This document shows, piece after piece, positions 1 through 8,944 of a stretch of DNA of 64,000 nt (position 1 is the stretch's first letter; each line of letters begins with the position of its first letter). The notes beneath the pieces are model-generated. The model did no database searches. It was not told the origin of the DNA and saw only the letters and a list, made by a program, of their open reading frames with translations. Position numbers and translations under genes: made by a program. Location of the stretch: the NCBI RefSeq assembly GCF_006442795.2, contig NZ_CP083957.1, positions 430,405 through 494,404 on the forward strand. The letters are read 5' to 3'. Source of the DNA: Mesorhizobium sp. B1-1-8. Lineage in GTDB: Bacteria > Pseudomonadota > Alphaproteobacteria > Rhizobiales > Rhizobiaceae.

Positions 1-47
1 AGTGCCGCGGCGAACAACAGCGCCGCCATAAATGGAAAGGAACGCAT
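1..47 (-). CDS. N-terminus of an exported protein (partial)
   Basis: An ATG at 47 reads leftwards off the window edge. It is preceded by a good ribosome site (GGGAGAAAG). The 15 visible residues start with MRSFPF and continue as an alanine/leucine-rich hydrophobic run, as in a signal peptide or first membrane segment. The gene diverges from the copper genes to the right. The product cannot be named from so little sequence. Confidence 0.5.
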   Translation of the reverse strand, partial: MRSFPFMAALLFAAA

Positions 48-292
48 GTCTTTCTCCCTTTGCAGAGCGAGGCAACACCTGTCGCCGGAGCGATCACTGG
101 GTAGGTTATGTTATTACGTCAGTCAACCAGAAAGCAACGTTATCACATAACAGAAATGTGAATTGATGCGCGCGCCGCCACGGTTTCGCCCGGCGCCCAA
201 TTTTTTGCTATCGTCGCGCTGGCCGAAGCCACGATAGCCAAGCCGAAATCACGTATGCTATAGCCGCTGAAAGACAGGATCGGCTTGACCAA

Positions 293-759
293 ATGACATT
301 GTCGCGCAAACGGTCGCCTGCTCCAGTAGCGATCGCCGCTGCACTGGTCCTTTTCGGTCAGGCATTCCTGAGCGGTGCGGAAATTGGCGCGCAGGCCGCC
401 GCCGGGCCGCACGATGCTTTCGGCAATATCTTGTGCACCCCTATGTGGGAACCACTTCACACAGCGGATCGCATAGCGGCGCCCATGATTGCGACTGCTG
501 CCTGTCCGGCTGCGATTTTGGAGCGGCGATCGTTCCAGAGGCGAACAGCGTCGAGCCGCTGTTGGAACGCCTTCCTCCTCGCCTCCGACAGCAAACGTTT
601 TTCCGATGCGGTGGTGTGGCGTTACAAGCTTCAGCCGCTCAGCTCGCGCGGTCTCCTGCCTGGAAACCGGCGGAAGCAACCGCGGCGGTTGCAGGATCGC
701 TTCTAGATGATCGACTAATCTCCAATTCAATTCGGGCCGGCGTAGTCCGCCTAGCATAA
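293..759 (+). pseudogene. DUF2946-like Cys-rich secreted protein, frameshifted
   Basis: The first frame (from ATG 293) gives a signal peptide followed by AAAGPHDAFGNILC. The similarity then moves to another frame near 430-440, which carries the cysteine cluster HDCDCCLSGC and a tail running to 759. The two halves look like one short DUF2946-type protein, a family often found beside copper genes, broken by a single frameshift. The gene sits 11 bases before copC in the same direction. The alternative is a sequencing error, in which case the gene would be intact. The family call rests on pattern only. Confidence 0.45.
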
Positions 760-770
760 GGAAATGAATC

Positions 771-1139
771 ATGCGCAATATCGTTCTCGCCACTGCATTC
801 GCAGCCATCTCTTCCCTCGTACTTTCTTGCGCCGCGTACGCCCATGCCCATCTCGAAGCGGCGCAACCGCCGATCAACGGAACGGTCAAGGAAGCGCCGA
901 CGGAGCTCGACCTCAAGTTCAGCGAGGAGCTCAACCTGAAGTTCACGGGCGTGAAGGTCACCGGACCCGACAAGAAGGCGGTCAAGACCGACAACGATAT
1001 GCTGATGGACGGGAATAAGACCTTCATGGTCAATCTACCCGCCGGTCTCGCCGCCGGCACGTACAAGGTCGAGTGGCACGCGCTGTCGCAGGACGGCCAC
1101 AAGACGCATGGCGACTACAAGTTCACCGTGAAGCCGTGA
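771..1139 (+). CDS. copC: CopC-type periplasmic copper-binding protein
   Basis: This 122-residue protein has a signal peptide of about 24 residues ending AAYA, so the mature protein starts HAHL. The first mature residue is therefore a histidine, as in CopC proteins where it binds Cu(II). Asp108, His110 and His113 in SQDGHKTHGDY are the matching second half of the copper site. The length and beta-sandwich pattern are normal for a stand-alone CopC. It probably binds copper in the periplasm and passes it to CopD, encoded 80 bases downstream. The start at 771 follows GGAAATGAATC; an ATG seven bases earlier is out of frame. Confidence 0.9.
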   Translation: MRNIVLATAFAAISSLVLSCAAYAHAHLEAAQPPINGTVKEAPTELDLKFSEELNLKFTGVKVTGPDKKAVKTDNDMLMDGNKTFMVNLPAGLAAGTYKVEWHALSQDGHKTHGDYKFTVKP

Positions 1140-1146
1140 TCGACCG

Positions 1147-1174
1147 GAGGGGCACGACCGATGCCCCCTCTTTC
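1147..1174 (+). terminator. Possible intrinsic terminator after copC
   Basis: An imperfect GC-rich hairpin (GAGGGGCA pairing with TGCCCCCTC, one bulged C) is followed by TTTC, just past the copC stop. It could reduce read-through into copD. The T-run is short. Confidence 0.4.
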
Positions 1175-1221
1175 GCTCGCCCGATGACGGACCGCACTAC
1201 GTCGCATTGCCCGGCCGCCCG

Positions 1222-2109
1222 ATGACGCCGGACACCCTGCTCATGGCCTGCCGCTTCGTTCACGATACGGTGCTGATGCTGCTATGGGGCGGCTTCGGCT
1301 ATCTTGCAACGCTTGTCCCGCGAGGTCTGGCCGAGCCGGTGGCGGAGAGGTTGACGATCTTTCGACTTGCGGCGGTCAGCCTGGCCCTGGTCACGACATG
1401 CGCGGCATTGCCGCTGCAGGCCGCGATCATCGGCGATGGCTGGCCGGATGCCGTCAACGGGCAGGTACTCGGCGACATCCTTGCCTCGACGAGCGTCGGC
1501 AAGGCGTGGCTTTGGCAACTGTCAGCTGCCGGCGCGCTGGCGATCGCGCAGGGCGCTTCCGCCCGCCTTGCGCCAATGGCGACGGCTGCGATGGCGGCCC
1601 TGGCCCTTGCCAGCCTCGCGCTCAGCGGACACGCCGTCATGCAGGGCGGCTGGCAAGGCGTTGTCCATCCGCTCAACGACATCCTGCACGTGCTTGCCGC
1701 CGGCGCATGGTTCGGCGCCTTGCTCCCGCTTGTGCTCGTGCTGGCCAGATTCGGCCAGCCGCCATTCCGGACGGAGGCATCGGTGGCGCTTCGCCGCTTC
1801 TCGCGGGCCGGCCATTGGGCGGTCGCTCTGACCATCCTCTCTGGTACCGGCAACAGCCTGTTGATCGTCGGCTGGCCGCTCGGCTGGAGTTCCACCTACC
1901 AGGCGTTGTTGACGGCGAAGGTCGCGGTCGTTCTCATCATGACGGCGACAGCGATCCTCAACCGCTACTGGTTCGTGCCGCGGCTCGGCCGCGACCGCGC
2001 CTCCTCCCTCGCCGCAATCCGGGCTGGCACAATCGCAGAGATCGGCTTCGGTCTCGCGGCCATCCTGCTGGTCTCGGTCTTCGGCCTGCTCGATCCGGGC
2101 GGGAAATGA
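1222..2109 (+). CDS. copD: CopD-family copper import membrane protein
   Basis: About 295 residues with roughly eight hydrophobic segments. The last part (about residues 190-290) is the CopD domain with conserved histidines and the segment SGTGNSLLIVGWPLGW. The protein lies in the inner membrane and with CopC is thought to move copper into the cytoplasm. I chose ATG 1222; an in-frame TTG at 1207 would add five residues. The 3' end abuts the decayed PepSY remnant on the other strand. No frame break was seen. Confidence 0.85.
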   Translation: MTPDTLLMACRFVHDTVLMLLWGGFGYLATLVPRGLAEPVAERLTIFRLAAVSLALVTTCAALPLQAAIIGDGWPDAVNGQVLGDILASTSVGKAWLWQLSAAGALAIAQGASARLAPMATAAMAALALASLALSGHAVMQGGWQGVVHPLNDILHVLAAGAWFGALLPLVLVLARFGQPPFRTEASVALRRFSRAGHWAVALTILSGTGNSLLIVGWPLGWSSTYQALLTAKVAVVLIMTATAILNRYWFVPRLGRDRASSLAAIRAGTIAEIGFGLAAILLVSVFGLLDPGGK

Positions 2110-2159
2110 TCCTACCTGATGGCGGAGCCCAATTGTTCCGCGATATGGGCTTGTCCGCA

Positions 2160-2955
2160 AAAGCGGGCGAGCTCGTTCGAGCGTCAGGCTGCCGCCGCTG
2201 CTGCTCCAGCGTCCACGGCACTTTCTTCATAGCGCTATGGGTCATGCTGGCACGCGTCTTGTCGGAGAGCGGGAAATTGTCCCATTTCGCCGCCGGAAAG
2301 GTGCTCCAGGCCTGCATGATCTTAGTGCCCCAGATACCAGTCCAAGAGAGACCGGAGAGCAGGAAGAAGAACAGCACGATCGAGATGTAGAAGCCTAGCG
2401 AGACATGGATTTCCTTCCAGAACGAGCGCCCACACGCGGAAGATTCGGAAACAGCACCTTGCCGAACGAACGTCCGTTGCGTGGCCACCACATATAGAGC
2501 CCGGTCTGGATGAGCACGATGCCGAGGCCGGCGGCGACCTCGATGAGCCGGTCACCGACATCCCATGAGAAGCGTGCCGTGGATGTTGTCGGCCCAGTAG
2601 AACCACGTGTCGTCCTTGACGATCGTGTCCAGCGCCTTGGCCCCATGCGGATCCACGGCGACGACATTGTCCTTGCCATGGCCGCTGACGATGAAGACGG
2701 TGACGCGGTCGTCTCCCTTTGGCACCACCATCAGCTTCAGGGCCCCGCCGGGGATCGCCGCGACGGCCGCTTGCGACTGCGTCTCGTAGGAAGCGCGCTC
2801 GCTACCTGGCGCCACATAATGCTTGGCGCCGGGGAAGGTTTCGATCGAATTGCCGTAGACCATGATCAGGCCCGTGCACGCGAGCACCAGCAGGAATGGG
2901 ATGACGTAGAGCCCGGCATAGAAATGCCAGCGCCCGTTACAGCACCTGACGGAAA
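2160..2955 (-). pseudogene. PepSY-associated membrane protein remnant
   Basis: Three reading frames on the minus strand join to give one PepSY-type membrane protein. Around 2945-2555 they give GRWHFYAGLYVIPFLL and WFYWADNIHGTLLMG. Around 2570-2410 they give GDRLIEVAAGLGIVL and TGLYMWWPRNG. Around 2470-2200 they give HVSLGFYISIVLFFFLLSG and VPWTLEQ. At least two frameshifts and loss of both ends make it non-functional. The family is linked to iron-siderophore or metal uptake. Its 3' end runs up to copD. Confidence 0.75.
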
Positions 2956-3030
2956 TTGACTGTATAAAGACACCATCGTGCCATCGCAGGCCCTATTGGG
3001 AAGTGCAGATCAGGACCCCCGGAATGTGCG

Positions 3031-3240
3031 CTATTGTTGGGTTGCGTTTTCGAGCTTGGGCAGCACAGTGAAGAGATCGCCGACAAGACCACAATCGGGA
3101 ACCTGGAAGATCGGCGCCTCCTCGTCCTTGATGGCGACTTCATGCCGGCGAGGTGCAGGATGGCGCCGGAAAGCTGACGGCGATGAGAGGTCGGGCGCGA
3201 CCAATCACGATTCTGCAGCCGACCAGCAGTACGACACCTT
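3031..3240 (-). pseudogene. etfA: C-terminal remnant of etfA (electron transfer flavoprotein alpha)
   Basis: The minus strand encodes GAILHLAGMK, then in another frame DEEAPIFQVPDCGLVGDLF and VLPKLENATQQ with a stop at 3031. This is the FAD-binding C-terminus of EtfA, which normally reads SGAIQHLAGMK and DEEAPIFQVADYGLV. Only about 65 residues remain and there is at least one frameshift. A full copy should exist elsewhere if the pathway works. Confidence 0.75.
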
Positions 3241-3277
3241 CTCGTACGCGGCCACGCTGTCTTCCCGCTCATCGCGC

Positions 3278-4234
3278 CTATCGGTTCGGATGCCTGAGTT
3301 GGGTCGGAGTGATCCCGGTGTGCTGGCGGAACACACGGCTGAAATGGCCGGCATTGCCGAAGCCGCAGCGATAGGCGATTTCGCCGACCTGCAGATCGCT
3401 ACCTTCGAGCAGGGATTTTGCGTAGTGCACCCTGAGCGCCAGATAGGCGGCCATCGGGCTGATCCCCAGTTCGGTGCCGAAGAGGCGCTCGAGCTGGCGT
3501 CGCGAGCAATTCAGGCGGCTGGCGATCTCGGTAACCGACACCTTCTCTTGCAGACTGCTCTCCATCAAGAGCAGCGCCCGCTTCACCGCGCGGCTCGACG
3601 CTGCGGGAAACAGGTCTCCAACCGGCTGCACGTCCCTGACGTTGCGGATGCGATCCAGCACCAGGATCTTGGCCGCCTTTTCCGCCGCCTTCTGGCCGAT
3701 GAACTGCGATACGAAATAGCCGGCGAGGTCCGCCGCACCGGTGCCACCAGCACAGGTCGCGCGGCCACGGTCGACGGAATAGAGGCTGTCGGCATGCGCG
3801 TTCACGTCGGGAAACTCGGCGCGGAAATCCTTGATATGAAACCAACTGACGGCGGCGCTGTAGCCGTCCAGCAGGCCGTAGCGCGCCAGCACGAAGCTTC
3901 CGGTGCAAAGCGCGGTCAACGGGATCCCCTTCTGTGCAGCACGCAAAAGGAATGCTTCCTTTTCCGAACTGAGGGCACGGTTGGGATCGAGCAGGCCGCC
4001 TACAACCACGACGTTGTCGAAATCCTCAGGATGTCCAACTTCCTTTGTCGGCAGCAATTCGACGCCACAGCTTGCCTTGATCGGCAGGCCGCGCTCACCG
4101 ATCACCTGCCAATCGAACTCTACCCTGCGGCTCCGGTCGCCTTCATCGCCGGCCAGGCGCAGTGTGTCGATGAACAGCGATAGCGGCGACAGCGTAAAGT
4201 CGCGGACCAGAAGGAATGCAAACTTCTTGGCCAT
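3278..4234 (-). CDS. GlxA-family AraC-type transcriptional regulator
   Basis: This 318-residue protein has two domains. Residues 1 to about 190 form a DJ-1/PfpI-like class I amidotransferase fold, with the nucleophile-elbow-like segment TALCTGSFVLA. Residues about 210-318 form an AraC DNA-binding domain with two helix-turn-helix motifs (VTEIASRLNCSRRQLERLF and VGEIAYRCGFGNAGHFSRVF). Relatives control use of quaternary amines, amino acids or arginine. The neighbours are remnants or an unrelated regulator, so no target can be inferred. The start has no upstream in-frame alternative with better support. Confidence 0.9.
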   Translation of the reverse strand: MAKKFAFLLVRDFTLSPLSLFIDTLRLAGDEGDRSRRVEFDWQVIGERGLPIKASCGVELLPTKEVGHPEDFDNVVVVGGLLDPNRALSSEKEAFLLRAAQKGIPLTALCTGSFVLARYGLLDGYSAAVSWFHIKDFRAEFPDVNAHADSLYSVDRGRATCAGGTGAADLAGYFVSQFIGQKAAEKAAKILVLDRIRNVRDVQPVGDLFPAASSRAVKRALLLMESSLQEKVSVTEIASRLNCSRRQLERLFGTELGISPMAAYLALRVHYAKSLLEGSDLQVGEIAYRCGFGNAGHFSRVFRQHTGITPTQLRHPNR

Positions 4235-4500
4235 TCGAATTCACTTACCGATTTTCATTCGAGTTCCGTCGGCACTTGAACGGGCATCCGTCCGAGCGGA
4301 GGATGAGCTTGGGCGGCACTCACCATACGCCGGATTAATCCCTCCGATGCAAAGGCAAGCCACCGCAATCGTGAGCCGGTTCGAATACCTATGTTGTGTA
4401 CGTAAATAATACAATCCATTGACAGCCGGCGCAACCGCGTGCGATTTTTCCGGCATGCTCAAATGCGACCGAGTCGACGAAGTCATTGCGGAGGTGAGCG

Positions 4501-5202
4501 GTGAAGGGTAGCAAGGGCAGTCTCTACGAAGACTTGAAGCGTCGCATTCTGACCATGGAGCTCGATCCTGACGAGGATTTGGATGAAGTGGCACTAAGCG
4601 AGCGCTACGGCTTGTCGCGGACCCCGGTCAGGGAAATCTTCCGCCGGCTGGAGGGCGAAGGCTACATCGAAATTCGGGCGAACCGAGGCGCCAGGGTCGT
4701 CCCGATGAACCACTCGACCCTCAGGCAATTCTTTTTGGTCGCTCCGATGGTTTACGCAGCCATCGGCCGGCTGGCGGTTCAGAATTTCAAGCCCTCACAG
4801 ATGTCGGACCTGAAGGAAACGCAGGAGCGTTTCCGCACGGCGAGCAAGTCGGGCGATGCACTTTCCATGGTGGTCGAGAACAACAGGTTTCACGAGATCA
4901 TCGGTGAGATGTCCTCGAATGTCTACCTTCAGCCGAGCCTCGGCAGGCTGCTGATCGACCACGCGCGCATTGGCCATACCTTCTTTCGTCCGCGCAATGA
5001 TGACATGCGCAAACGGCTCAATATAGCAGTCGAACACCACGATGCCTTTATCTCAGCCATCAGCGGTCATGATGAGGACGCTGTTGTCGACTTGGTGTTC
5101 GAGCACTGGGAGCTGTCGCGCGAGAATATGGAAATGTTCATCGCGCCTCCGGGAATGAAAGCGGATGCCCTGGTAGGGATAACTAACGGCAGCCACGGGT
5201 AG
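4501..5202 (+). CDS. GntR-family regulator with FCD ligand domain
   Basis: A 233-residue protein starts at GTG 4501 after the ribosome site GCGGAGGTGAGC. Residues 1-75 are a winged helix (LSERYGLSRTPVREIFRRLE). Residues about 80-215 are the all-helical FCD domain, with acid/histidine residues suited to bind a metal and an organic acid (NRFHEI, EHHDAF). Such proteins usually repress a catabolic operon, but none adjoins it: an IS3 remnant follows. The divergent gene is the GlxA-type regulator, 266 bases away. Confidence 0.9.
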   Translation: MKGSKGSLYEDLKRRILTMELDPDEDLDEVALSERYGLSRTPVREIFRRLEGEGYIEIRANRGARVVPMNHSTLRQFFLVAPMVYAAIGRLAVQNFKPSQMSDLKETQERFRTASKSGDALSMVVENNRFHEIIGEMSSNVYLQPSLGRLLIDHARIGHTFFRPRNDDMRKRLNIAVEHHDAFISAISGHDEDAVVDLVFEHWELSRENMEMFIAPPGMKADALVGITNGSHG

Positions 5203-5317
5203 TGGTCTATTCGAAAAGCGATTGCCATCCAACAGCAAATGGGGCTCAGCAGCGACCCCAGATCCCCTCCGAAAAGGAAAATTCTGCGGCCGCCACCTGT
5301 CCGTTTGGCCAAGACGG

Positions 5318-5436
5318 TTGTAGATCGAAGCATCGCTGACGCCGTGCTTCCGACACAGATCGGCGACCGAAACCCCGGCCTCATGCTCCTTCAAAATTCC
5401 GATGATCTGCTCTTCAGAGAAACGGCTGCGCTTCAT
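5318..5436 (-). mobile_element. IS3-family transposase orfA fragment
   Basis: Translation from ATG 5436 gives MKRSRFSEEQIIGILKEHEA and then VADLCRKHGVSDASIYN. This is the N-terminal helix-turn-helix of IS3-family OrfA (IS407/ISRm type). The match stops after about 40 residues, and no OrfB or terminal repeats were found, so this is a remnant. Confidence 0.8.
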
Positions 5437-5509
5437 GTCCTGGTCCTCTCGATAGGCCAGAACGAACTTCAAACCGGATTAGATCAGAGGGGCAAGGTCA
5501 CGTCCGCGC

Positions 5510-5776
5510 CTAGTGCGAGAGACCATCCTTATTACGCGTCGACCGAGTCGGGCTGACGGACTGTCGGGCTGTATCCTTGTCCGCACCTGTCTTTTCCAAA
5601 TCGCGCCGTCTGGAAACAAGCCATGTTGCCAACACGAAGTATGCGACCTGCAACAACACCGCGGCGATGACGGTCCAGCCCGAGGCCTGCCAGATCGACC
5701 CTGTGGCCACGTAGCTCCAGAAGGCAACGATGCCGGACGTCGTGAGCATCCCAATCAGAAACTGCGGAAAATACAT
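5510..5776 (-). CDS. exoX: ExoX-like exopolysaccharide production repressor
   Basis: An 88-residue protein begins MYFPQFLIGMLTTSGIVAFW and has two membrane segments (about residues 5-25 and 30-52) followed by a charged tail. The start motif and hydropathy match the short rhizobial ExoX/Psi family. Those inner-membrane proteins lower exopolysaccharide synthesis by acting on the sugar transferase ExoY. No exo genes lie nearby, so a role here is inferred from the family only. Confidence 0.75.
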   Translation of the reverse strand: MYFPQFLIGMLTTSGIVAFWSYVATGSIWQASGWTVIAAVLLQVAYFVLATWLVSRRRDLEKTGADKDTARQSVSPTRSTRNKDGLSH

Positions 5777-6134
5777 CTGATCATATACCGGGGGGCAGAG
5801 GGTTAATGAATGGCTAATTTAGCAATTACTGAACTATGATGTCGAGTTTATTTTGATCAGAATTCTCGCACGCGAGTAGACACATTGGAGCTGACGACCC
5901 GATGCGACCCTGCCCTTGGGGCGCCTGGCTGGGCTTAACTCAGCGCCGAAAACCTGATGCGACAGGCCCGACCCTGAAGCGGGCGACGTATCAAACGTAG
6001 ACTGCGTACTGAGTGGCACAAAGGAATTCCTGGCGGGCTCGTGCAAATTCAGCAGATGGGGCTGCAGAGCTCGCATTCCTGCATGTGGGCCGGACATGCA
6101 GCGTGTTCACCGCCATAGGCGCAGGTCACAAACC
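5777..6134. other. Intergenic stretch, no feature recognised
   Basis: These 358 bases lie between divergent or unrelated short genes. Short open frames are present on both strands, but none has a ribosome site or recognisable protein. Confidence 0.5.
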
Positions 6135-6374
6135 TCATTGCCCATCCAGTCGCGTATCCAGAGACAGGCTCAACCTCGCCAGCTTCTCGCCATGCTCGTC
6201 GCGGATTTCGATGAATAACTGCTGGCCATCGAGGTCCTCAAGGGCGTCTCTTGTCAGGTCTATTAAACCTTGTATGGCCTCCCGACGCGCACTCTCGATC
6301 CCATCGCATTCGACACCTACCTCATCCTTGAGCACAATGTCGCGGTCACCGCTGTCAAAGAAATATCTCGCCAT
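6135..6374 (-). CDS. DUF6894-type small protein
   Basis: A 79-residue protein begins MARYFFDSGDRDIVLKDEVG and contains SARREAIQGLIDL. Short proteins opening with a (M)xRYFFH/D block and this AxREA helix form the DUF6894 group, common and multi-copy in rhizobia, with unknown function. An upstream in-frame ATG exists at 6473, but the family starts at MARYFF. It lies 16 bases downstream of the Crp-type regulator on the same strand, so they may be co-transcribed. Confidence 0.75.
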   Translation of the reverse strand: MARYFFDSGDRDIVLKDEVGVECDGIESARREAIQGLIDLTRDALEDLDGQQLFIEIRDEHGEKLARLSLSLDTRLDGQ

Positions 6375-6390
6375 CGAGCCAGCTCGTCCA

Positions 6391-7128
6391 TCACAACGTT
6401 TTCGCGGTCCTTTGGTGCAGGTAAGTGGCGTCAAAATCTCCTGCTCGGACGAGCCCGGGCCAGTCAATAGCATGAAATCGCGAGCCCTCGGTGATTATCA
6501 ACCCGTCTCGTCGCAATTCCTGAAGCACTCGGTTCACGTGCACGGTTGACAAGCCTAACGCATCGGCAAGTGCAGTCTGGGTGATCGGAAGCTCCGCTAC
6601 ATGATCCTCAATGAGGCCCATGGAGTGAAGGCGGACGATGAGTTCGCACAGAATGTGAGCCATACCAGCATAGGCGTCGCGCCTTCCGAGGTTGGTGACC
6701 CATTCTCGATAAATCGCTGCGTCGATCAGCGTCGAGCGCCAAAACACAGTTGCTATGGAGGCATGTTGGTCGCAGAGGGCTTGCATGGCATCATGCCGCA
6801 TGAAGCCCAGACTGGCGCGCGTGAGAGATGAGAAGGTGCAGTCCAGAACCGAGAGATGGATTCCATGGAGATCGGGAAGATCTCCTGGAACAAAGAACGA
6901 TGTGATCTGCCGTTTGCCCTCGCCGGTAAGCTTGGTTGATCCCACCAAGCCCTTCAAGACGACAAATGAATGAGTGGGTCGATCTCCCTCGCGCACAATG
7001 TCCTGATTGGCCTGATAGTCCCTCTTTAGAAGTGGGATGCCTTCTAAGATAGCTATTTCTGACTGGGTCAGAGCGGAGATGTTCTGAAGCTTGCGGATCA
7101 AAACATTCGGGGACGGGTCGTGTGCCAA
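6391..7128 (-). CDS. Crp/Fnr-family transcriptional regulator
   Basis: About 245 residues. The N-terminal half is a cyclic-nucleotide-binding-like beta roll (IVREGDRPTHSFVVLKGLVG). The C-terminal half is a Crp helix-turn-helix (ITQTALADALGLSTVHVNRV). No N-terminal cysteine cluster for an iron-sulfur centre is present, so it is unlikely to be a true Fnr. I place the start at TTG 7128. A longer frame reaches 7212, but a promoter-like GGAAC element at 7158-7182 argues for the shorter form. Similar rhizobial proteins respond to stress or low oxygen. Confidence 0.8.
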   Translation of the reverse strand: MAHDPSPNVLIRKLQNISALTQSEIAILEGIPLLKRDYQANQDIVREGDRPTHSFVVLKGLVGSTKLTGEGKRQITSFFVPGDLPDLHGIHLSVLDCTFSSLTRASLGFMRHDAMQALCDQHASIATVFWRSTLIDAAIYREWVTNLGRRDAYAGMAHILCELIVRLHSMGLIEDHVAELPITQTALADALGLSTVHVNRVLQELRRDGLIITEGSRFHAIDWPGLVRAGDFDATYLHQRTAKTL

Positions 7129-7157
7129 ATTATGTGACCGGATTGCGTTACGTGCCG

Positions 7158-7182
7158 AACTTGGACCGGGCGATAATGTTCC
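7158..7182 (-). promoter_or_regulatory. EcfG-type promoter upstream of crp-like gene
   Basis: On the minus strand GGAAC is followed by 16 bases and AGTT, about 30 bases before the proposed start. This matches the general-stress sigma consensus GGAAC-N16/17-CGTT at 8 of 9 positions. Confidence 0.5.
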
Positions 7183-7394
7183 CCACCTCATTAGCGAGCG
7201 GCTTGCTGGCAAGCGCGAGCACTCAAAGATGCGCTTACGGCGGGGGTTCCGGCGACCTCAGCCTGCTCGTGATGGCTTTCGCCTCTCAAAGCAGCGAGGA
7301 CGAATTCGTACCGACTCAAAGGCCGGCAGAAAGGGCGGGCCCGCCAGGGCCAAGGCGGGCCGATACATCCCTGCCAAATCCACTGGCGCAAGAA

Positions 7395-7711
7395 AAGAGC
7401 GGATCGAAGGAACCCCGACATCAAGCATGTCAGCACGTCATTCGCGAAACGCCAGAACCCACCATGCGGATGCACATGCGCCGCTTCACCCGCCTGACCA
7501 ACGGCTTCTCAAAGAAGGTGGAAGCTCACGCCAACGCGGTTGCGCTGCATTTCATGTATTATAACTTCATCCGCATTCATGCTTCGCTGCGCATGACCCG
7601 GCGATGGCCGCTGGTGTCACTGACAAGCTTTGGGAGATTGCGCTTATCGAGGCGAAGGAAGCGGAGAAACAGATGTTTCGCGGCCCTTATAAAAAACGGC
7701 GCGAGCCATAA
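7395..7711 (+). mobile_element. IS1-family transposase C-terminal remnant
   Basis: Joined frames give NPDIKHVSTSFAKRQN, then MRMHMRRFTRLTNGFSKKVE and HFMYYNFIRIHASLRMT. A shift follows to PAMAAGVTDKLWEIALIEAK, ending at the stop at 7709. This is the C-terminal third of the IS1-like transposase common in rhizobia. There are at least two frameshifts, and the N-terminal part and end repeats are missing. Confidence 0.8.
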
Positions 7712-7716
7712 AAAGA

Positions 7717-7747
7717 AGGGCTCGGTCCCGCCAAGAATCCGAGCCCT
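7717..7747. terminator. Hairpin downstream of IS1 remnant
   Basis: A perfect 9-bp stem (AGGGCTCGG with CCGAGCCCT) encloses a 13-base loop. No clear T-run follows on either strand, so it may be a former transposon terminator. Confidence 0.4.
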
Positions 7748-7872
7748 AAGCCGAGAACCAACGCCACGTAGTGCCGGCCCCCCAGCTTTCGAGTTGCTTT
7801 GTCTTAGGAAGCTAGCAGAGCTTTGGCCGAATGCAATCGGCTAGCGGCCAGTTTGAAATGGCGGCAGGCCCC

Positions 7873-7908
7873 AAAAAAATGGCTCGCTTCTTCCGAAGAG
7901 CGAGCCAT
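7873..7908 (-). terminator. Intrinsic terminator on the minus strand
   Basis: A perfect 10-bp stem (ATGGCTCGCT with AGCGAGCCAT) is followed, reading leftwards, by a run of seven T. No minus-strand gene ends close by, so the transcript it ends is unknown. Confidence 0.55.
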
Positions 7909-8002
7909 TGAGGGAACCTGGTCTTTTAACCTGCCGGTGCGGCGGCCCCTCAACTTACCTGCTTTAACATGTTCATATCAGAATTGTGATATGATTCGCG
8001 GT

Positions 8003-8191
8003 ATGAGCAGGAAGGCAGAGCGAAAAGCAAAGGAGGCTATTATTGCACTGCCGTTTGATGACGAGGTTCAAACGGAAGCCGCCTACTATGCCCGCAAGTG
8101 CGGGATCACCACAGAGGAAGCCTTGCGGATCATCAACGAGGCCAGTCCGCCGAAGCCGGCCGCCAAATCCAAAGATCAAATTTCAAACTGA
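8003..8191 (+). CDS. Small DUF3606-like protein
   Basis: A 62-residue protein begins MSRKAERKAKEAIIALPFDD and continues AAYYARKCGITTEEALRIIN. The YxAKxxGIxxEEAxxxI pattern resembles the DUF3606 group, which has several copies in this window, though it is divergent. An in-frame ATG at 7991 would add four residues. No good ribosome site is visible for either start. Function is unknown. Confidence 0.55.
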   Translation: MSRKAERKAKEAIIALPFDDEVQTEAAYYARKCGITTEEALRIINEASPPKPAAKSKDQISN

Positions 8192-8274
8192 CCCATTACC
8201 AGATGAACCTGTGTCTATTTGCCCCCGTGCCTACCTAGGTTGCCGCTCAAATTGCACAGCGGGGCTGAAGGACG

Positions 8275-8385
8275 TCAGTAAATCCCTACGGCAATGACGA
8301 TGATGATTCCGATAGCCGCCAACGCCATGACGGCGACCATTGCGGCCTCAAACAGGCCGCCGCCGATTCTTACGCGGTTCATCAT
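8275..8385 (-). CDS. Small single-pass membrane protein
   Basis: A 36-residue frame reads MMNRVRIGGGLFEAAMVAVM and then a strongly hydrophobic segment ending AVGIY. GGTGGAAGC lies just before the ATG at 8385; an alternative ATG at 8397 adds four residues. It is basic at the N-terminus with one membrane helix. There is no known family, and reality is supported only by the ribosome site and composition. Confidence 0.4.
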   Translation of the reverse strand: MMNRVRIGGGLFEAAMVAVMALAAIGIIIVIAVGIY

Positions 8386-8397
8386 GCTTCCACCCAT

Positions 8398-8944
8398 GCG
8401 CCCACCTGTTTTTCTCCTTCGAACGAAGACCGAAACCTGTTCCTGCGGAATCACAATTGTTAGCGGTAGGTAAAAATGGTTTCGGGCTGACCTGAGCTGT
8501 TGAAGCCGAGGGCCCTTAGTGCGACGAGCAGCGGGGGGCGAAAAAATCCCGCCCGGTTGGACCGGGCAGGCCTGTTCTCGAGGGAGAGGGCCGATAGCGG
8601 CACTCGGCATGGACGGGAAAGATTGCGCCTTGCGTCCGAACCTGCGCTGGCTGCAATTCCTCCTCGGGCTCGGCAAGGTCGCTGAGGAATACGTCCAGGC
8701 AAATGCAAGACGCGTCGATAGGTGATGACGACAGACGTCGGCATCGCCCGGTGCTTCGCTATGACCGCGACACGGAAGGCCAAGCCTGCGAGAACCGTTG
8801 GCTTCTCGGGCGGCGTCGCTGGCCTGTTCGGTTTTGTTCCCCTGCCTTGCCGGTTCTGTCCGGTGATGCTGCCCACCGCTTTTGCGCGCCAGTGCCGCGG
8901 CAGCGTTGGGCGGCAAGCAGCGCGACGCGCCGCCATGGCATCAT
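8398..8944. other. Intergenic region with a minus-strand terminator
   Basis: No convincing gene was found on either strand. The stretch contains one clean intrinsic terminator (8541-8567), described separately. The rest may be decayed sequence linked to the ligD remnant to its right, or may hold a small RNA. Confidence 0.4.
8541..8567 (-). terminator. Intrinsic terminator on the minus strand (orphan)
   Basis: A perfect 7-bp stem (GCCCGGT/ACCGGGC, loop 3) is followed on the minus strand by GGGATTTTTT. No minus-strand coding gene ends here, so it may close an unannotated small RNA starting to its right. Confidence 0.55.

Noticed and set aside
143..1102. A 319-codon minus-strand frame over copC
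   Set aside because: It has no family similarity and lies opposite the clearly coding copC and DUF2946-like region; a shadow of high-GC codon use.
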